From: Kordia jejudonensis | Lineage (GTDB): Bacteria > Bacteroidota > Bacteroidia > Flavobacteriales > Flavobacteriaceae | NCBI RefSeq assembly: GCF_001005315.1 | Contig: NZ_LBMG01000045.1 | Coordinates: 1-53,930 of the forward strand | DNA length: 53,930 bases | Direction: 5' to 3' | Shown here: positions 39,901 to 49,313 of the stretch, one piece after another | Layout of the letters: the number at the start of each line of letters is the position of its first letter | Numbering within the stretch: the stretch's first letter is position 1 | Made by a program: the position numbers and the translations under genes | Notes under the pieces: model-generated | Told to the model about the DNA's origin: nothing | Database searches by the model: none | Seen by the model: only the letters and a program-made list of their open reading frames with translations

Positions 39901-39932
39901 AAAAAAGCTTCTCTTAATTGAGAAGCTTTTTT
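39901..39932. terminator. Bidirectional terminator between the tRNAs and murF
   Basis: AAAAAAGCTTCTC (39901-39913), loop TTAATT, GAGAAGCTTTTTT (39920-39932). A-rich one side, T-rich the other, so it can end both the tRNA transcript and the convergent murF. Confidence 0.93.
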
Positions 39933-39936
39933 TATT

Positions 39937-41208
39937 TTACAACAATTCTAATATTCTTTCCAATGCCATTCCGCGCGATCCTTTTATCAATAAGGTGCTA
40001 TTTTTAACTTTTGGAAAATTCTGCTTTAACGATTCAAAGCTTTTATAAATATGGATGTTGTTGTGTTTATCTTCCGTACTATTAAAATGTTCGCCTATCA
40101 AGTAAATGGTGTCAATTTGTAAAGAAGCGGCATAATCGTTAATATGTTGATGTTCTTCAGTTGCAGTAGGACCTAATTCGAACATATCGCCCAAAAAAGC
40201 AATCTTTGAAGTGTCTGTTAAGTTTGAAAAGTTGTCCAAAGCGGCTTTCATGCTTGTAGGATTGGCATTATAAGCGTCTAAAATGATTTTATTAGATTCT
40301 TTAAGGATAATCTGCGATCTATTGTTAGAAGGGATATATGATTCAATGGCGTCTTTAATATCGCTAAGATCAACCTTGAAATACGTTCCAATAGCGATTG
40401 CGACTGCAATATTTGAAAAATTATACGCGCCAATTAACTGACTTCTAATTTTTGTATCCTTAACTTGTACATGAACCATTGGATTTGCTTCAATAAATTG
40501 AATGGTAATAGTTGAAGTGTCAGTGCTTCCAAATGTATACTGATTTGCATCTTGCGTTCGTTCAACTTGTTTTGGATCATCATTATTTACAAAAATGAAT
40601 TTATCATTCGCTTTTAAATAATCATACAATTCGCTTTTTCCTTTAATAACGCCTTCCACACCGCCAAAACCTTCCAAATGGGCTTTTCCAAAATTTGTAA
40701 TATATCCATAATCTGGTTCAGCAATACTGCTTAAGAAAGCAATTTCCTTTTGATGATTTGCGCCCATTTCTACAATTCCGATCTCCGTTTCAGAATTCAT
40801 CGAAAGTAGTGTTAATGGTACGCCAATATGATTGTTTAGATTTCCTTTTGTAGCCGTAGTTTGAAATTTTTTAGCCAAAACAACATTGATAAGTTCCTTT
40901 GTGGTCGTTTTTCCGTTACTTCCTGTCAATGAAATAATCGGAATATTCAATTGATGTCGGTGGTAGTTTGCGAGTTTCTGTAATGTTTCTAAAACATTCT
41001 CAACAAGAATCATGTTGTCAGAACTTTGATGCGCTGCTTCATCAATAATAGCATAGGAAGCTCCTTTTTTTAGCGCTTCCTCGGCATAAATATTTCCGTT
41101 AAAATTTTCTCCTTTAAGCGCAAAGAATATACAGTTTGGAGTAATGTTTCTTGAATCTGTGCAAATCACAGGATGCTTCTTAAAAATGGTGTGTAATGCT
41201 GCAATCAT
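39937..41208 (-). CDS. murF: UDP-N-acetylmuramoyl-tripeptide--D-alanyl-D-alanine ligase
   Basis: 423 residues from the ATG at 41208. The frame extends to 41271, but those codons lie in the terminator hairpin of gldJ (41239-41268) and would not be translated. Motifs: VICTDSRNI and IFFALKGENFNGN in the N-terminal domain, the ATP site ISLTGSNGKTTTKELI in the central domain, GIVEMGANHQKEI, and LDAYNANPTSMKAAL plus GDMFELGP in the C-terminal region. MurF adds D-Ala-D-Ala to the UDP-MurNAc-tripeptide in the cytoplasm, the last soluble step of peptidoglycan precursor synthesis. Ends 5 nt from a shared terminator. Confidence 0.95.
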   Translation of the reverse strand: MIAALHTIFKKHPVICTDSRNITPNCIFFALKGENFNGNIYAEEALKKGASYAIIDEAAHQSSDNMILVENVLETLQKLANYHRHQLNIPIISLTGSNGKTTTKELINVVLAKKFQTTATKGNLNNHIGVPLTLLSMNSETEIGIVEMGANHQKEIAFLSSIAEPDYGYITNFGKAHLEGFGGVEGVIKGKSELYDYLKANDKFIFVNNDDPKQVERTQDANQYTFGSTDTSTITIQFIEANPMVHVQVKDTKIRSQLIGAYNFSNIAVAIAIGTYFKVDLSDIKDAIESYIPSNNRSQIILKESNKIILDAYNANPTSMKAALDNFSNLTDTSKIAFLGDMFELGPTATEEHQHINDYAASLQIDTIYLIGEHFNSTEDKHNNIHIYKSFESLKQNFPKVKNSTLLIKGSRGMALERILELL

Positions 41209-41238
41209 ATCTAAATAGCTGTAATTGGGTTGAAACGA

Positions 41239-41268
41239 AAAAAAGCCCTGAAACATCAGGGCTTTTTT
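41239..41268 (-). terminator. Terminator after gldJ
   Basis: AAAAAAGCCCTG (41239-41250), loop AAACAT, CAGGGCTTTTTT (41257-41268): a 12-bp perfect stem 22 nt past the gldJ stop on the minus strand. Confidence 0.92.
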
Positions 41269-41290
41269 CAATTACTATCAATAAGTAATA

Positions 41291-42994
41291 TTATTTTCTA
41301 GGTCTTTTGTTGTTCTGAGCTTTTGAGCCAACTCTCGACATTGCACATCTAAATCCAATGTAAGAAGTTGCCATGTATTCTGGGAAAGCTCTTCTTTGCG
41401 CTGGGTCAATCCAGTATGCTCTATCTTTCCAAGATCCACCTTTGTATACACGAACGTTGTCGTCAATTAAAGTAGTTCTTTCTTCAGATTTGTCATATTG
41501 TCTTATCATTCCAGTAGAATCTGATCCAACTTCGTGTTTTGGAGCGTTGTACATTCTCTTCTTGCTTAGTTCAGCTTCGTCATCATCTTCACTAAATAAA
41601 TCGTAATATCTTGAAGAAGCAACATCACCATCTCTATAGTTTCTGTTGTCAGACTTATCGAAGTTTGTACGTAAGTATGTTTCGTTTTCGTCAACAGGAA
41701 CTTGCGCTAATTGTCCAGGAAGATTTCTTGCCATAATTCTACCGTTAGCAAGTGTATCATATTTAATACTATCTGCTTGTACAATTTCAACAGTTCCTTC
41801 TGAGTTAATTTTATTTTTCATATAAACGTTTCCACGATAGTAGTTAAAGTCACTCGCTTCATCATCTACAATCGGACGGTATACATCAGCTACCCATTCT
41901 GCAACGTTTCCAGCCATATCATACAATCCAAAATCATTTGGAGGATACGATTTTACGCGAGCAGTAATATCAGCGCCATCGTCAGACCAACCTGCGATAC
42001 CACCATAATCACCTTTACCTTGCTTAAAGTTTGCTAACTGATCTCCACGTCTTTTTCTGTTTCCACTTCTTGTGAACTCACCTTTCCATGGATATTTTTT
42101 TCTACCACGTACATTGTTGTATTCTCGTAAACCATCTAAACCTTTAGCAGCATATTCCCACTCAGCTTCCGTTGGTAAACGATATTCTGGTAAAATAATT
42201 CCACTTGTACGTTTTGCGTATACATTAGAATCTTCTGCATCTTCACCGTCAGCAGCGTCATCATCACTTTCTTTTTTACTTTTTCTGTTAGATTTTTCAG
42301 CAATTCTTCCTTTATATTCGTCAATCTTACCACCGTAAGTTTCACTTGGTCTTGTTAAGTATGCTTCTGTACTAAATGTGCTTCCTGAATCAATACTATC
42401 TGTTTTTACACCTTTAGCAATATATCCTTCACGCTCAAGAACAGCTTCGTTTACACGATCAGTTCTCCATTGGCAAAATTGAACTGCTTGAATCCAGTTA
42501 ACACCAACTACAGGATATTCTGCATATCCAGGATGTCTTAGGTAGTTTGTTGTCATCGTTTCGTTAAATCCTAAACGATCTCTCCAGACTAATGTATCTG
42601 GTAAAACACCAGTATAAATATTTCTGTAACTTGGATCTTCTGGAGGGAAAACAGTTTTTGTCCAATATAAGTACTCCGTGTACATTAAGTTGGTAACTTC
42701 TGTTTCATCCATATAAAATGATTGCACATGTTGTTGGTTTGGAGTATTGTTCCAATCGTGCATTGGGTCATCTTGTGTTTTTCCCATAGTGAAGGTTCCA
42801 CCTTCTACAAATACTAAACCTGGAGCAGTTTCTTGATCTTTGTATTTAGTGTTGGCTGCAAATCCTCCGTCTTTACCGTCAATTCGCCATCCTGTGGCTC
42901 TTGATGTGTTATTAGAGGATGATCTTTTACAGCTAAAAAATCCTAATGAAACTACTGCGGCAAGTAGCATTATTTTTAGTGTTTGCTTTTTCAT
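41291..42994 (-). CDS. gldJ: Gliding motility lipoprotein GldJ
   Basis: About 567 residues from the ATG at 42994. The frame could start at 43042, but the promoter at 43031-43060 and the clean lipoprotein signal MKKQTLKIMLLAAVVSLGFF followed by SC fix the start. The mature protein has an FGE-sulfatase-type fold: GLVFVEGGTFTMGKTQDDP, FYMDETEVTNLMYTEYLYW, YRLPTEAEWEYAAKGL, DFGLYDMAGNVAEWVADV and YIGFRCAMSRVG. GldJ is an outer-membrane lipoprotein required for gliding and T9SS; it works with GldK. The neighbouring porU and porV on the opposite strand complete a classic flavobacterial arrangement. Confidence 0.96.
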   Translation of the reverse strand: MKKQTLKIMLLAAVVSLGFFSCKRSSSNNTSRATGWRIDGKDGGFAANTKYKDQETAPGLVFVEGGTFTMGKTQDDPMHDWNNTPNQQHVQSFYMDETEVTNLMYTEYLYWTKTVFPPEDPSYRNIYTGVLPDTLVWRDRLGFNETMTTNYLRHPGYAEYPVVGVNWIQAVQFCQWRTDRVNEAVLEREGYIAKGVKTDSIDSGSTFSTEAYLTRPSETYGGKIDEYKGRIAEKSNRKSKKESDDDAADGEDAEDSNVYAKRTSGIILPEYRLPTEAEWEYAAKGLDGLREYNNVRGRKKYPWKGEFTRSGNRKRRGDQLANFKQGKGDYGGIAGWSDDGADITARVKSYPPNDFGLYDMAGNVAEWVADVYRPIVDDEASDFNYYRGNVYMKNKINSEGTVEIVQADSIKYDTLANGRIMARNLPGQLAQVPVDENETYLRTNFDKSDNRNYRDGDVASSRYYDLFSEDDDEAELSKKRMYNAPKHEVGSDSTGMIRQYDKSEERTTLIDDNVRVYKGGSWKDRAYWIDPAQRRAFPEYMATSYIGFRCAMSRVGSKAQNNKRPRK

Positions 42995-43030
42995 AGTCAA
43001 GACTTGAGTATTGAAAGAAATTTTAGGTTT

Positions 43031-43060
43031 GCAATATAGCAATTAAAGGCAACTTATCAA
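43031..43060 (-). promoter_or_regulatory. Candidate promoter of gldJ
   Basis: Minus strand: TTG (plus-strand CAA, 43058-43060), 19-nt spacer, TATATTGC (plus-strand GCAATATA, 43031-43038), a partial match to TAnnTTTG. It supports the gldJ start at 42994. Confidence 0.45.
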
Positions 43061-43221
43061 GTTTTATTTTAAAATTTAATATGATAGTTTTCTTCATCAC
43101 AAATATCAATAGTTTTCATATAACGGCAACAGTTGTAATTTATTATTCTTAATTTTGTTTTTTTGAAGAAATACCCAAATCTTTTAATAATAATTGATTT
43201 GTTTTATCGTTACATATCCAA

Positions 43222-46200
43222 ATGAAAAAAAAACTCACTTTTCTCCTTAGTCTCCTATTCCTAGGATTGCATGCGCAAAACAAGCATTTTGACATCGCTT
43301 GGGATGCAACTACAAAAGAATATACTGCCGAAAATGTTTCCATAAAATTACCAACATTTAACAAAGAAAACTTTGTATATAATGGTGATGGAACGATAAG
43401 TTTTGTAGCACAATGGGATGATGACCGAATTGCCAATCAAAATTCAATTCGTTTTGATAATATTACATATAGTGTCATGACAAGTGCGCAATTGGGGAAT
43501 ATTGACACACAAAAACTTCCGTCAGTAGCCGCATTAAAATTGTACAACTCCAAAGCACGCGGAAAAAATAATCACATCTTAGAGGTGTCTCCATTAATTA
43601 ACGAAAATGGAGTTATAAAAAAAGTAACAAGTTTTGATATCAGTTACAATTTCAATGCTAGTAGAACTTTTTCTTCTAGTAAAACGGAAGATATTACAAA
43701 CTCTGTATTAGCATCAGGAAATTTCTATAGATTCTCTGTGCAAGAATCTGGCGTGTATAGAATTGATGCGAATTTTTTAAATCAAATTGGACTCAATACA
43801 GGAAACATAAATCCAAGAAAATTAAAAATATATGGTAATGGAGGAAGAATGTTGCCATTATTAAACTCATTGAATGAAAATTATGACGTTGCCGAAAATG
43901 CAATTACGGTAATTGGCGAAGAAGATGGAGCATTCAACGAAAGTGATTATATTTTATTTTATGCGGAAGGTCCAAAAAAATGGAATAGCGACAGTCAAAC
44001 ACACATTAACGCATATACTGATAAAACTTTCTATTACATTACTACGGAAGGTGCCGAAGATGGAAAACGAATTCCAGAAGCAATTCAACCCGCAGGAACA
44101 CCTGATGTAACAATTACACAATATAATGATTACCAATACCACGAAGAAGACAATGTAAATATTGTAAAGCTTGGGCGACGATGGTTTGGAGATGTATTTA
44201 ATATTGAAACCGAAAAAACGTTCGATTTTACATTGCCAAATTTGGTTACTTCTGAACCTGTAATTATAGGAATCAAACCCGCAGCAATATCCAACAGTGC
44301 AACTTCAATGTCCACACTAATAAATGGACAACCTGCAGAAAATATCAACGGACAATCAACGTTTAATTTCAATTTTGCTGCTATAAACAATTCTTCGTTT
44401 GCAACACAACACATTGTTCCTGGAGCATCACAATTGCGTCAAGGATTGATAGAAGATCAAGTAAATTTAACTTCTGAAGACCTAAGTATTACACTGAACT
44501 ATTCCAACAATGGTGTAGCAGGTTCTGTAGGATATTTAGACTATATCTCAGTAGCTTCAACGCGCATGTTAATGGGCGTCGGATCACAATTTAAATTTCA
44601 ATACAATGAAGCGCGAAACATCATTGGAGTTGGAGAATACGTAATAGGAAATGCCGCTACCATTCCAGAAGTTTGGGACATTACAGATATTTGGAATGTA
44701 ACAAAAATTACAAATACTGGAGCTGCTAATATGACGTTTACGGCACCAATGGGAGAAATAAGAGAATACATTGCGCTAGACAATTCGCAGATATTATTTC
44801 CAACATTAGAGCCAAACAGTTTAGTAGTAAATCAAGACCTAAAAGGAACAATATTTTCTAATGGCGATGTTGATTATATTATCATTTCTCCTCAAGAATT
44901 TGTTTCACAAGCAGAACGCTTAGCAGACTTTCATAGAACAAATTCTGGATTGCAAGTGCAAGTAGTTACGTTGCAAAGTATCTATAACGAATTCAATACA
45001 GGCAATGCAGACATTGGCGCTATTCGTAACTTCATTAAATATGTATATGACAATGCAAGTTCTGATGAAAACAGATTGAAATATGTCAATTTTTTCGGAG
45101 ATGCTTCCTATGATTATAAAAATAGAATTGAAGAAAACACAAATATAGTTCCCGTATTTCAAGCCTATGAAAGCTTTAATCTTACTAGAGGTTTCATGAC
45201 AGATGATTTCTTCGGAATGATGGATGACAATGAAGGCACATTAGCCATTGCCGATCGTTTAGACATCGCTTTAGGTAGAATGCTAATCATGGATCAAAGC
45301 CAGGCAAAAGCAATGGTAGACAAAGTGTTAACTTATTACAGCAAAGAAGCATACGGAAGATGGAGAAATACAGTTACCATTGTATCCGATGATGCCGAAG
45401 ATAACTCTGATAAAGACTTACAAATTGACTTAGATGCGCTTGGAAATACAATAAGTTCCAACAAACCATTTATAAATGTATCTAAAATTCACTCGGATGC
45501 ATACGTACAACAAACCTCGGCAGGTGGAGAACGATATCCTGAAGTAAATGAAGCTATCAAAGACAATATCGCCTTAGGTTCGTTAGTTGTAAACTACTTC
45601 GGACATGGAGGAGAAGACGGCTTGGCAGGAGAACGAATCTTTGAAAAAAATGATTCACAAGAACTTAGAAACGATTGCAGATTGCCATTATTTATCACAA
45701 TTACTTGTGAATATACACGTTTTGACAATCCATTGCGTCAAACAGCTGGTGAATTCATGTTTTGGAACGAAGAAGGTGGCGCCGTATCACTTTTAACAAC
45801 AACACGACAAATATTTCAAAACGTTGGTGTAAGCATCAACGAACTACTAGCAAGATACTTGTTTTCTTATGGTTCTAATGAATATCAGCCAATATCAGAA
45901 GCATTACGCCAGACAAAAAACTTAGTGACAACAAGCAATAAAAGAACCGTTTTCTACATCGGAGATCCAGCATTAACACTTGCAATACCAAAACCACGTG
46001 TCAATCTAACAGCCATCAACGATGTTCCTATAACACAAGCTACAGATACGCTAAAAGCGTTGAGTAAAATAAAAATGGCAGGAAACATCTCGGATGAGTT
46101 TGGAAACTTATTAAACACTTACAACGGAACGGTATTTTCTACGATTTATGATAAAAAAATTCAGCGTCAAACGCTATCAAATGACTTTCCTTTCATATTC

Positions 46201-47091
46201 AATTTTGAAACATTGGGCGAAATTATCTTCAGAGGAAAAGCCGCAGTAACCAACGGAATCTTTGAATTCGAATTTGTAGTGCCGCGTGATATTGCTATTC
46301 CTGTAGGAAGTGGAAGAATTAGTTTCTACGCAGAAAAAGGCGATGTGCTAGAAGATCATACGGGTGTCAATGAAAGTTTTCTTGTGGGAGAATTAAATGA
46401 AGATGCGCCAGTAGACAATGCGCCGCCAGTTGTAAACTTATTTATGAATGATGAAAGCTTTGTTTCTGGAGGAATTACCAATGAATCTCCATTCTTACTC
46501 GCAAAACTATCCGATGAAAATGGAATCAATACGGCAAGCGGAATTGGTCATGATATTGTCGGAATCCTTGATGGAGATGAAGTTAATCCATACATTCTTA
46601 ACGACTATTACGAAACAGAACTCAACGATTACACACGCGGAATTGTAAAATTTCCATTTCGTGATTTAGAAGAAGGAACACATACACTCACACTAAAAGC
46701 TTGGGATGTATACAACAATTCAACAACAACGGAAATACAATTTACAGTCTTCAATGAAAACAACGCACTGACCATTACCAATGTGTTAAACTATCCAAAC
46801 CCTTTTGTTAGCTATACCGAATTTTGGTTCAATCACAACAGTTCAAGCGAACTCGATGTAATGATTCAAGTATTTACTATTTCAGGTAAAGTAGTTCGTA
46901 CACTTGTAGGAAAAGCAAATGCTGGTGCAAGTAGTAAAGATTTTGGTTCGCTTTCGCGAGATATTATCTGGGATGGAAAAGATGATTTTGGAGATAAATT
47001 GGCAAAAGGAGTCTATGTATACAAGATTACAGTAAAATCTCCGTTAACTAATCAGAAAGTTGAAAAATTCGAAAAACTTGTAATACTATAA
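43222..47091 (+). CDS. porU: T9SS C25-family sortase PorU
   Basis: 1289 residues with a signal peptide (MKKKLTFLLSLLFLGLHAQ). A long beta-rich N-terminal region (to ~550) is followed by the gingipain-type peptidase C25 domain (about 550-920). Catalytic H795 stands in NYFGHGGEDG and C829 in FITITCEYTRFDNP. IAIPVGSG and FLVGELNEDAPVDN lie in a downstream Ig-like region. The C-terminus (VLNYPNPFVSYTEFWF ... LAKGVYVYKITVK) is a sorting-domain-like module. PorU cleaves the C-terminal signal of T9SS cargo at the surface and attaches it to A-LPS in species that do so. It is divergent from gldJ and followed 31 nt later by porV, its partner. Confidence 0.96.
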   Translation: MKKKLTFLLSLLFLGLHAQNKHFDIAWDATTKEYTAENVSIKLPTFNKENFVYNGDGTISFVAQWDDDRIANQNSIRFDNITYSVMTSAQLGNIDTQKLPSVAALKLYNSKARGKNNHILEVSPLINENGVIKKVTSFDISYNFNASRTFSSSKTEDITNSVLASGNFYRFSVQESGVYRIDANFLNQIGLNTGNINPRKLKIYGNGGRMLPLLNSLNENYDVAENAITVIGEEDGAFNESDYILFYAEGPKKWNSDSQTHINAYTDKTFYYITTEGAEDGKRIPEAIQPAGTPDVTITQYNDYQYHEEDNVNIVKLGRRWFGDVFNIETEKTFDFTLPNLVTSEPVIIGIKPAAISNSATSMSTLINGQPAENINGQSTFNFNFAAINNSSFATQHIVPGASQLRQGLIEDQVNLTSEDLSITLNYSNNGVAGSVGYLDYISVASTRMLMGVGSQFKFQYNEARNIIGVGEYVIGNAATIPEVWDITDIWNVTKITNTGAANMTFTAPMGEIREYIALDNSQILFPTLEPNSLVVNQDLKGTIFSNGDVDYIIISPQEFVSQAERLADFHRTNSGLQVQVVTLQSIYNEFNTGNADIGAIRNFIKYVYDNASSDENRLKYVNFFGDASYDYKNRIEENTNIVPVFQAYESFNLTRGFMTDDFFGMMDDNEGTLAIADRLDIALGRMLIMDQSQAKAMVDKVLTYYSKEAYGRWRNTVTIVSDDAEDNSDKDLQIDLDALGNTISSNKPFINVSKIHSDAYVQQTSAGGERYPEVNEAIKDNIALGSLVVNYFGHGGEDGLAGERIFEKNDSQELRNDCRLPLFITITCEYTRFDNPLRQTAGEFMFWNEEGGAVSLLTTTRQIFQNVGVSINELLARYLFSYGSNEYQPISEALRQTKNLVTTSNKRTVFYIGDPALTLAIPKPRVNLTAINDVPITQATDTLKALSKIKMAGNISDEFGNLLNTYNGTVFSTIYDKKIQRQTLSNDFPFIFNFETLGEIIFRGKAAVTNGIFEFEFVVPRDIAIPVGSGRISFYAEKGDVLEDHTGVNESFLVGELNEDAPVDNAPPVVNLFMNDESFVSGGITNESPFLLAKLSDENGINTASGIGHDIVGILDGDEVNPYILNDYYETELNDYTRGIVKFPFRDLEEGTHTLTLKAWDVYNNSTTTEIQFTVFNENNALTITNVLNYPNPFVSYTEFWFNHNSSSELDVMIQVFTISGKVVRTLVGKANAGASSKDFGSLSRDIIWDGKDDFGDKLAKGVYVYKITVKSPLTNQKVEKFEKLVIL

Positions 47092-47122
47092 ATAAAACTT
47101 ATATTTGTTAAAATTTAACTGA

Positions 47123-48364
47123 ATGAAGAAGATATTTCTATCCATATTGTGTTTAATTCCCTTAGGGATGTATGCACAAACGACGATTGTTAATCCAAAT
47201 GATACAAGAGTAATCACTACGGGAGTTCCTTTCCTACTCATCACTCCAGATGCACGTGCAGGAGGAATGGGAGAACTAGGAGTTGCCACATCGCCAGATA
47301 CGTATTCGCAACAGTGGAATCCTGCTAAATACGCCTTTGCCAAAGAACAAATTGGAGTTGGTTTAAGTTATACACCATACTTAAGTGACTTGGTAAATGA
47401 TATATTTCTAGGAAACCTAACATTCTATAACAGAATCAACGAAAGAAGTGCTTGGTCTGCAAGTATCAAATATTTCAGTTTAGGAGAAATTGAAATCATT
47501 ACACAACAACAAGCTGATATCGGAAACTTTACACCACTAATCGAAAGACCAAACGAATTAGCAATTGATGCATCGTACGCTTTACGTTTAAGTGATCAAT
47601 TCTCAATGTCGGTAACAGGTCGTTTCTTGCGTTCTGATTTAAAATTACAATCGCAACCAGACACAGAAGCCAATGCAGCAAGTACATTTGCGGTAGACAT
47701 TGCAGGATACTATCAGTCTGAAGAAATTGCATACGACAGTTACAATGGTCGTTGGAGAGCTGGTTTCAACATCTCTAACTTAGGTCCAAAACTAAAATAT
47801 GACGATTTAGGTCAAGAAAACTTCCTGCCAACTCAATTAAGACTTGGTGGAGGATTTGATTTTATCTTTGACGAATACAACAAACTATCGGTAAGTGCCG
47901 AAGTAACAAAACTATTAGTACCAACACCTCCGAAACTCGGTTTTGTTGATTTAGATGATAACGGATCACAAGATATTGACGATCCTACAACACCTAACGT
48001 TGACGAAAATGAACCAACAATCATTGTAGAAGGACAAGATGATGATGTAAGTTTCGTATCTGGAATATTTCAATCATTTGGAGATGCGCCAGGCGGATTT
48101 AGTGAAGAACTCAAAGAATTTACCTATGCATTAGGTGTAGAATATTGGTATCAAGATTCATTCGCATTACGTACAGGATATTTCAACGAAAGCGAAATCA
48201 AAGGAGCAAGAAAGTTTTTCACTCTTGGAGCTGGATTCAAATACAGCGCTGTAAAAATTGATGTATCATACCTTTTCTCAGCTTCACAAGTAAAAAATCC
48301 ATTAGAAAACACATTGCGTTTCTCTCTCACATTCAACTTAGGAGATGAGTACGATGAATTCTAA
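47123..48364 (+). CDS. porV: T9SS outer-membrane barrel protein PorV (LptO)
   Basis: 413 residues: signal peptide (MKKIFLSILCLIPLGMYAQ), then VITTGVPFLLITPDARAGGM, the family's conserved N-terminal block, and FadL-like barrel strands throughout. An acidic insertion (about 270-305, DDNGSQDIDDPTTPNVDENE) probably faces the outside. The end RFSLTFNLGDEYDEF follows a typical barrel strand. PorV shuttles T9SS substrates from the SprA (Sov) channel to the PorU attachment complex. Terminator at 48384-48414. Confidence 0.95.
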   Translation: MKKIFLSILCLIPLGMYAQTTIVNPNDTRVITTGVPFLLITPDARAGGMGELGVATSPDTYSQQWNPAKYAFAKEQIGVGLSYTPYLSDLVNDIFLGNLTFYNRINERSAWSASIKYFSLGEIEIITQQQADIGNFTPLIERPNELAIDASYALRLSDQFSMSVTGRFLRSDLKLQSQPDTEANAASTFAVDIAGYYQSEEIAYDSYNGRWRAGFNISNLGPKLKYDDLGQENFLPTQLRLGGGFDFIFDEYNKLSVSAEVTKLLVPTPPKLGFVDLDDNGSQDIDDPTTPNVDENEPTIIVEGQDDDVSFVSGIFQSFGDAPGGFSEELKEFTYALGVEYWYQDSFALRTGYFNESEIKGARKFFTLGAGFKYSAVKIDVSYLFSASQVKNPLENTLRFSLTFNLGDEYDEF

Positions 48365-48383
48365 AATTCAATAAAAAATATAC

Positions 48384-48414
48384 AAAAGCCTTTCAACCAA
48401 CTTGAAAGGCTTTT
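48384..48414 (+). terminator. Terminator after porV
   Basis: AAAAGCCTTTCAA (48384-48396), loop CCAAC, TTGAAAGGCTTTT (48402-48414), then more T. A 13-bp perfect stem 19 nt after the stop. Confidence 0.92.
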
Positions 48415-48450
48415 TTTATATAAAAGATTTTTTTCAAAATCTCACCAAAC

Positions 48451-48492
48451 ACCCAACACCCAATACCCAATACCCAATACCCAATACCCAAA
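48451..48492. repeat. Heptanucleotide tandem repeat (ACCCAAT)
   Basis: Six consecutive 7-nt units: ACCCAAC, four ACCCAAT, ACCCAAA, with a decayed unit ACCAAAC just before (48444-48450). It lies between porV and cdd in a spacer without genes. Slippage could change its copy number. Confidence 0.9.
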
Positions 48493-48576
48493 TTACGTCA
48501 TTCCATAAATATTCATTATCTTTCTAAGCTTTTTTGATAACAATACAACTCGTCAAAAAGAAAACAGAAATTTCAA

Positions 48577-49059
48577 ATGCAAGAAATAAAAATTACAACA
48601 ACACTTACGTGTTATGACAACATAGCGGAACTTCCTGAAAATGTACAAGAACTCATGCAAAGTGCTGTAGAAGCGCGAAAAAAAGCATACGCTCCATATT
48701 CAAACTTTAGAGTTGGTGCGGCACTTCTTTTAGAAAATGGAGAAACAATACAAGGAAACAATCAGGAAAATGCGGCGTATCCATCAGGACTTTGCGCAGA
48801 ACGTGTGGCAATCTTTCATGCGGGAGCCACGTATCCAGGTGTCAAAATAAAACAAATAGCGATTACGGCGACATCAGATCATCATGTCAACAAAACGCCA
48901 ATTCCTCCATGTGGTTCGTGCAGACAATCAATTGCAGAATACGAAATGCGTCAAGAATCGCCAATTGAAATCTATTTCATGGGCGGCGAAGGAAAAATTA
49001 TGAAATCTGATTCACTCAAAGATTTATTACCCTTAATTTTTGATAAGTCGTACCTATAA
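48577..49059 (+). CDS. cdd: Cytidine deaminase
   Basis: 160 residues. The zinc-dependent deaminase motifs are SGLCAERVAIF (His replaced by Cys as ligand, catalytic Glu next to it) and PPCGSCRQSIAEY (the CxxC ligands), with YAPYSNFRVGAALLLENGE before them. It converts cytidine and deoxycytidine to uridine forms in pyrimidine salvage. Stands alone between the porV terminator and pdhA; no clear promoter identified. Confidence 0.96.
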   Translation: MQEIKITTTLTCYDNIAELPENVQELMQSAVEARKKAYAPYSNFRVGAALLLENGETIQGNNQENAAYPSGLCAERVAIFHAGATYPGVKIKQIAITATSDHHVNKTPIPPCGSCRQSIAEYEMRQESPIEIYFMGGEGKIMKSDSLKDLLPLIFDKSYL

Positions 49060-49189
49060 CAAAACATAAAAATGCTCAAAAATATTCGTGAAGTGAAAAA
49101 ATAAAGAGCCGAAAAAAATATTTTAGGCTTTCGATAACGTTTTCGAAATAATAATTCATGTTAAAACAGCGATAAATTCGCGCTACATT

Positions 49190-49219
49190 TTTTCACTTCT
49201 TATTAAAATAGTATTTTTG
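49190..49219 (+). promoter_or_regulatory. Candidate promoter of pdhA-pdhC
   Basis: TTTC (49190-49193), spacer of 18 nt, TATTTTTG (49212-49219) matching TAnnTTTG. The leader to the ATG at 49314 would be about 90 nt, long enough for leader regulation, although none is visible. Confidence 0.5.
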
Positions 49220-49313
49220 TTATCGTTTCATTAAAAAACAAACAACAAAAGCATAAACCCTTAAAATGGAATTGTTACTATTTTAAATAACAATACCAAC
49301 CAATTTGAAATAG

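Noticed and set aside
41209-41271. N-terminal extension of MurF
   Set aside because: The extra codons are the gldJ terminator hairpin; MurF homology begins after the ATG at 41208.
42995-43042. N-terminal extension of GldJ
   Set aside because: It runs into the putative promoter, and the lipoprotein signal starts at 42994.
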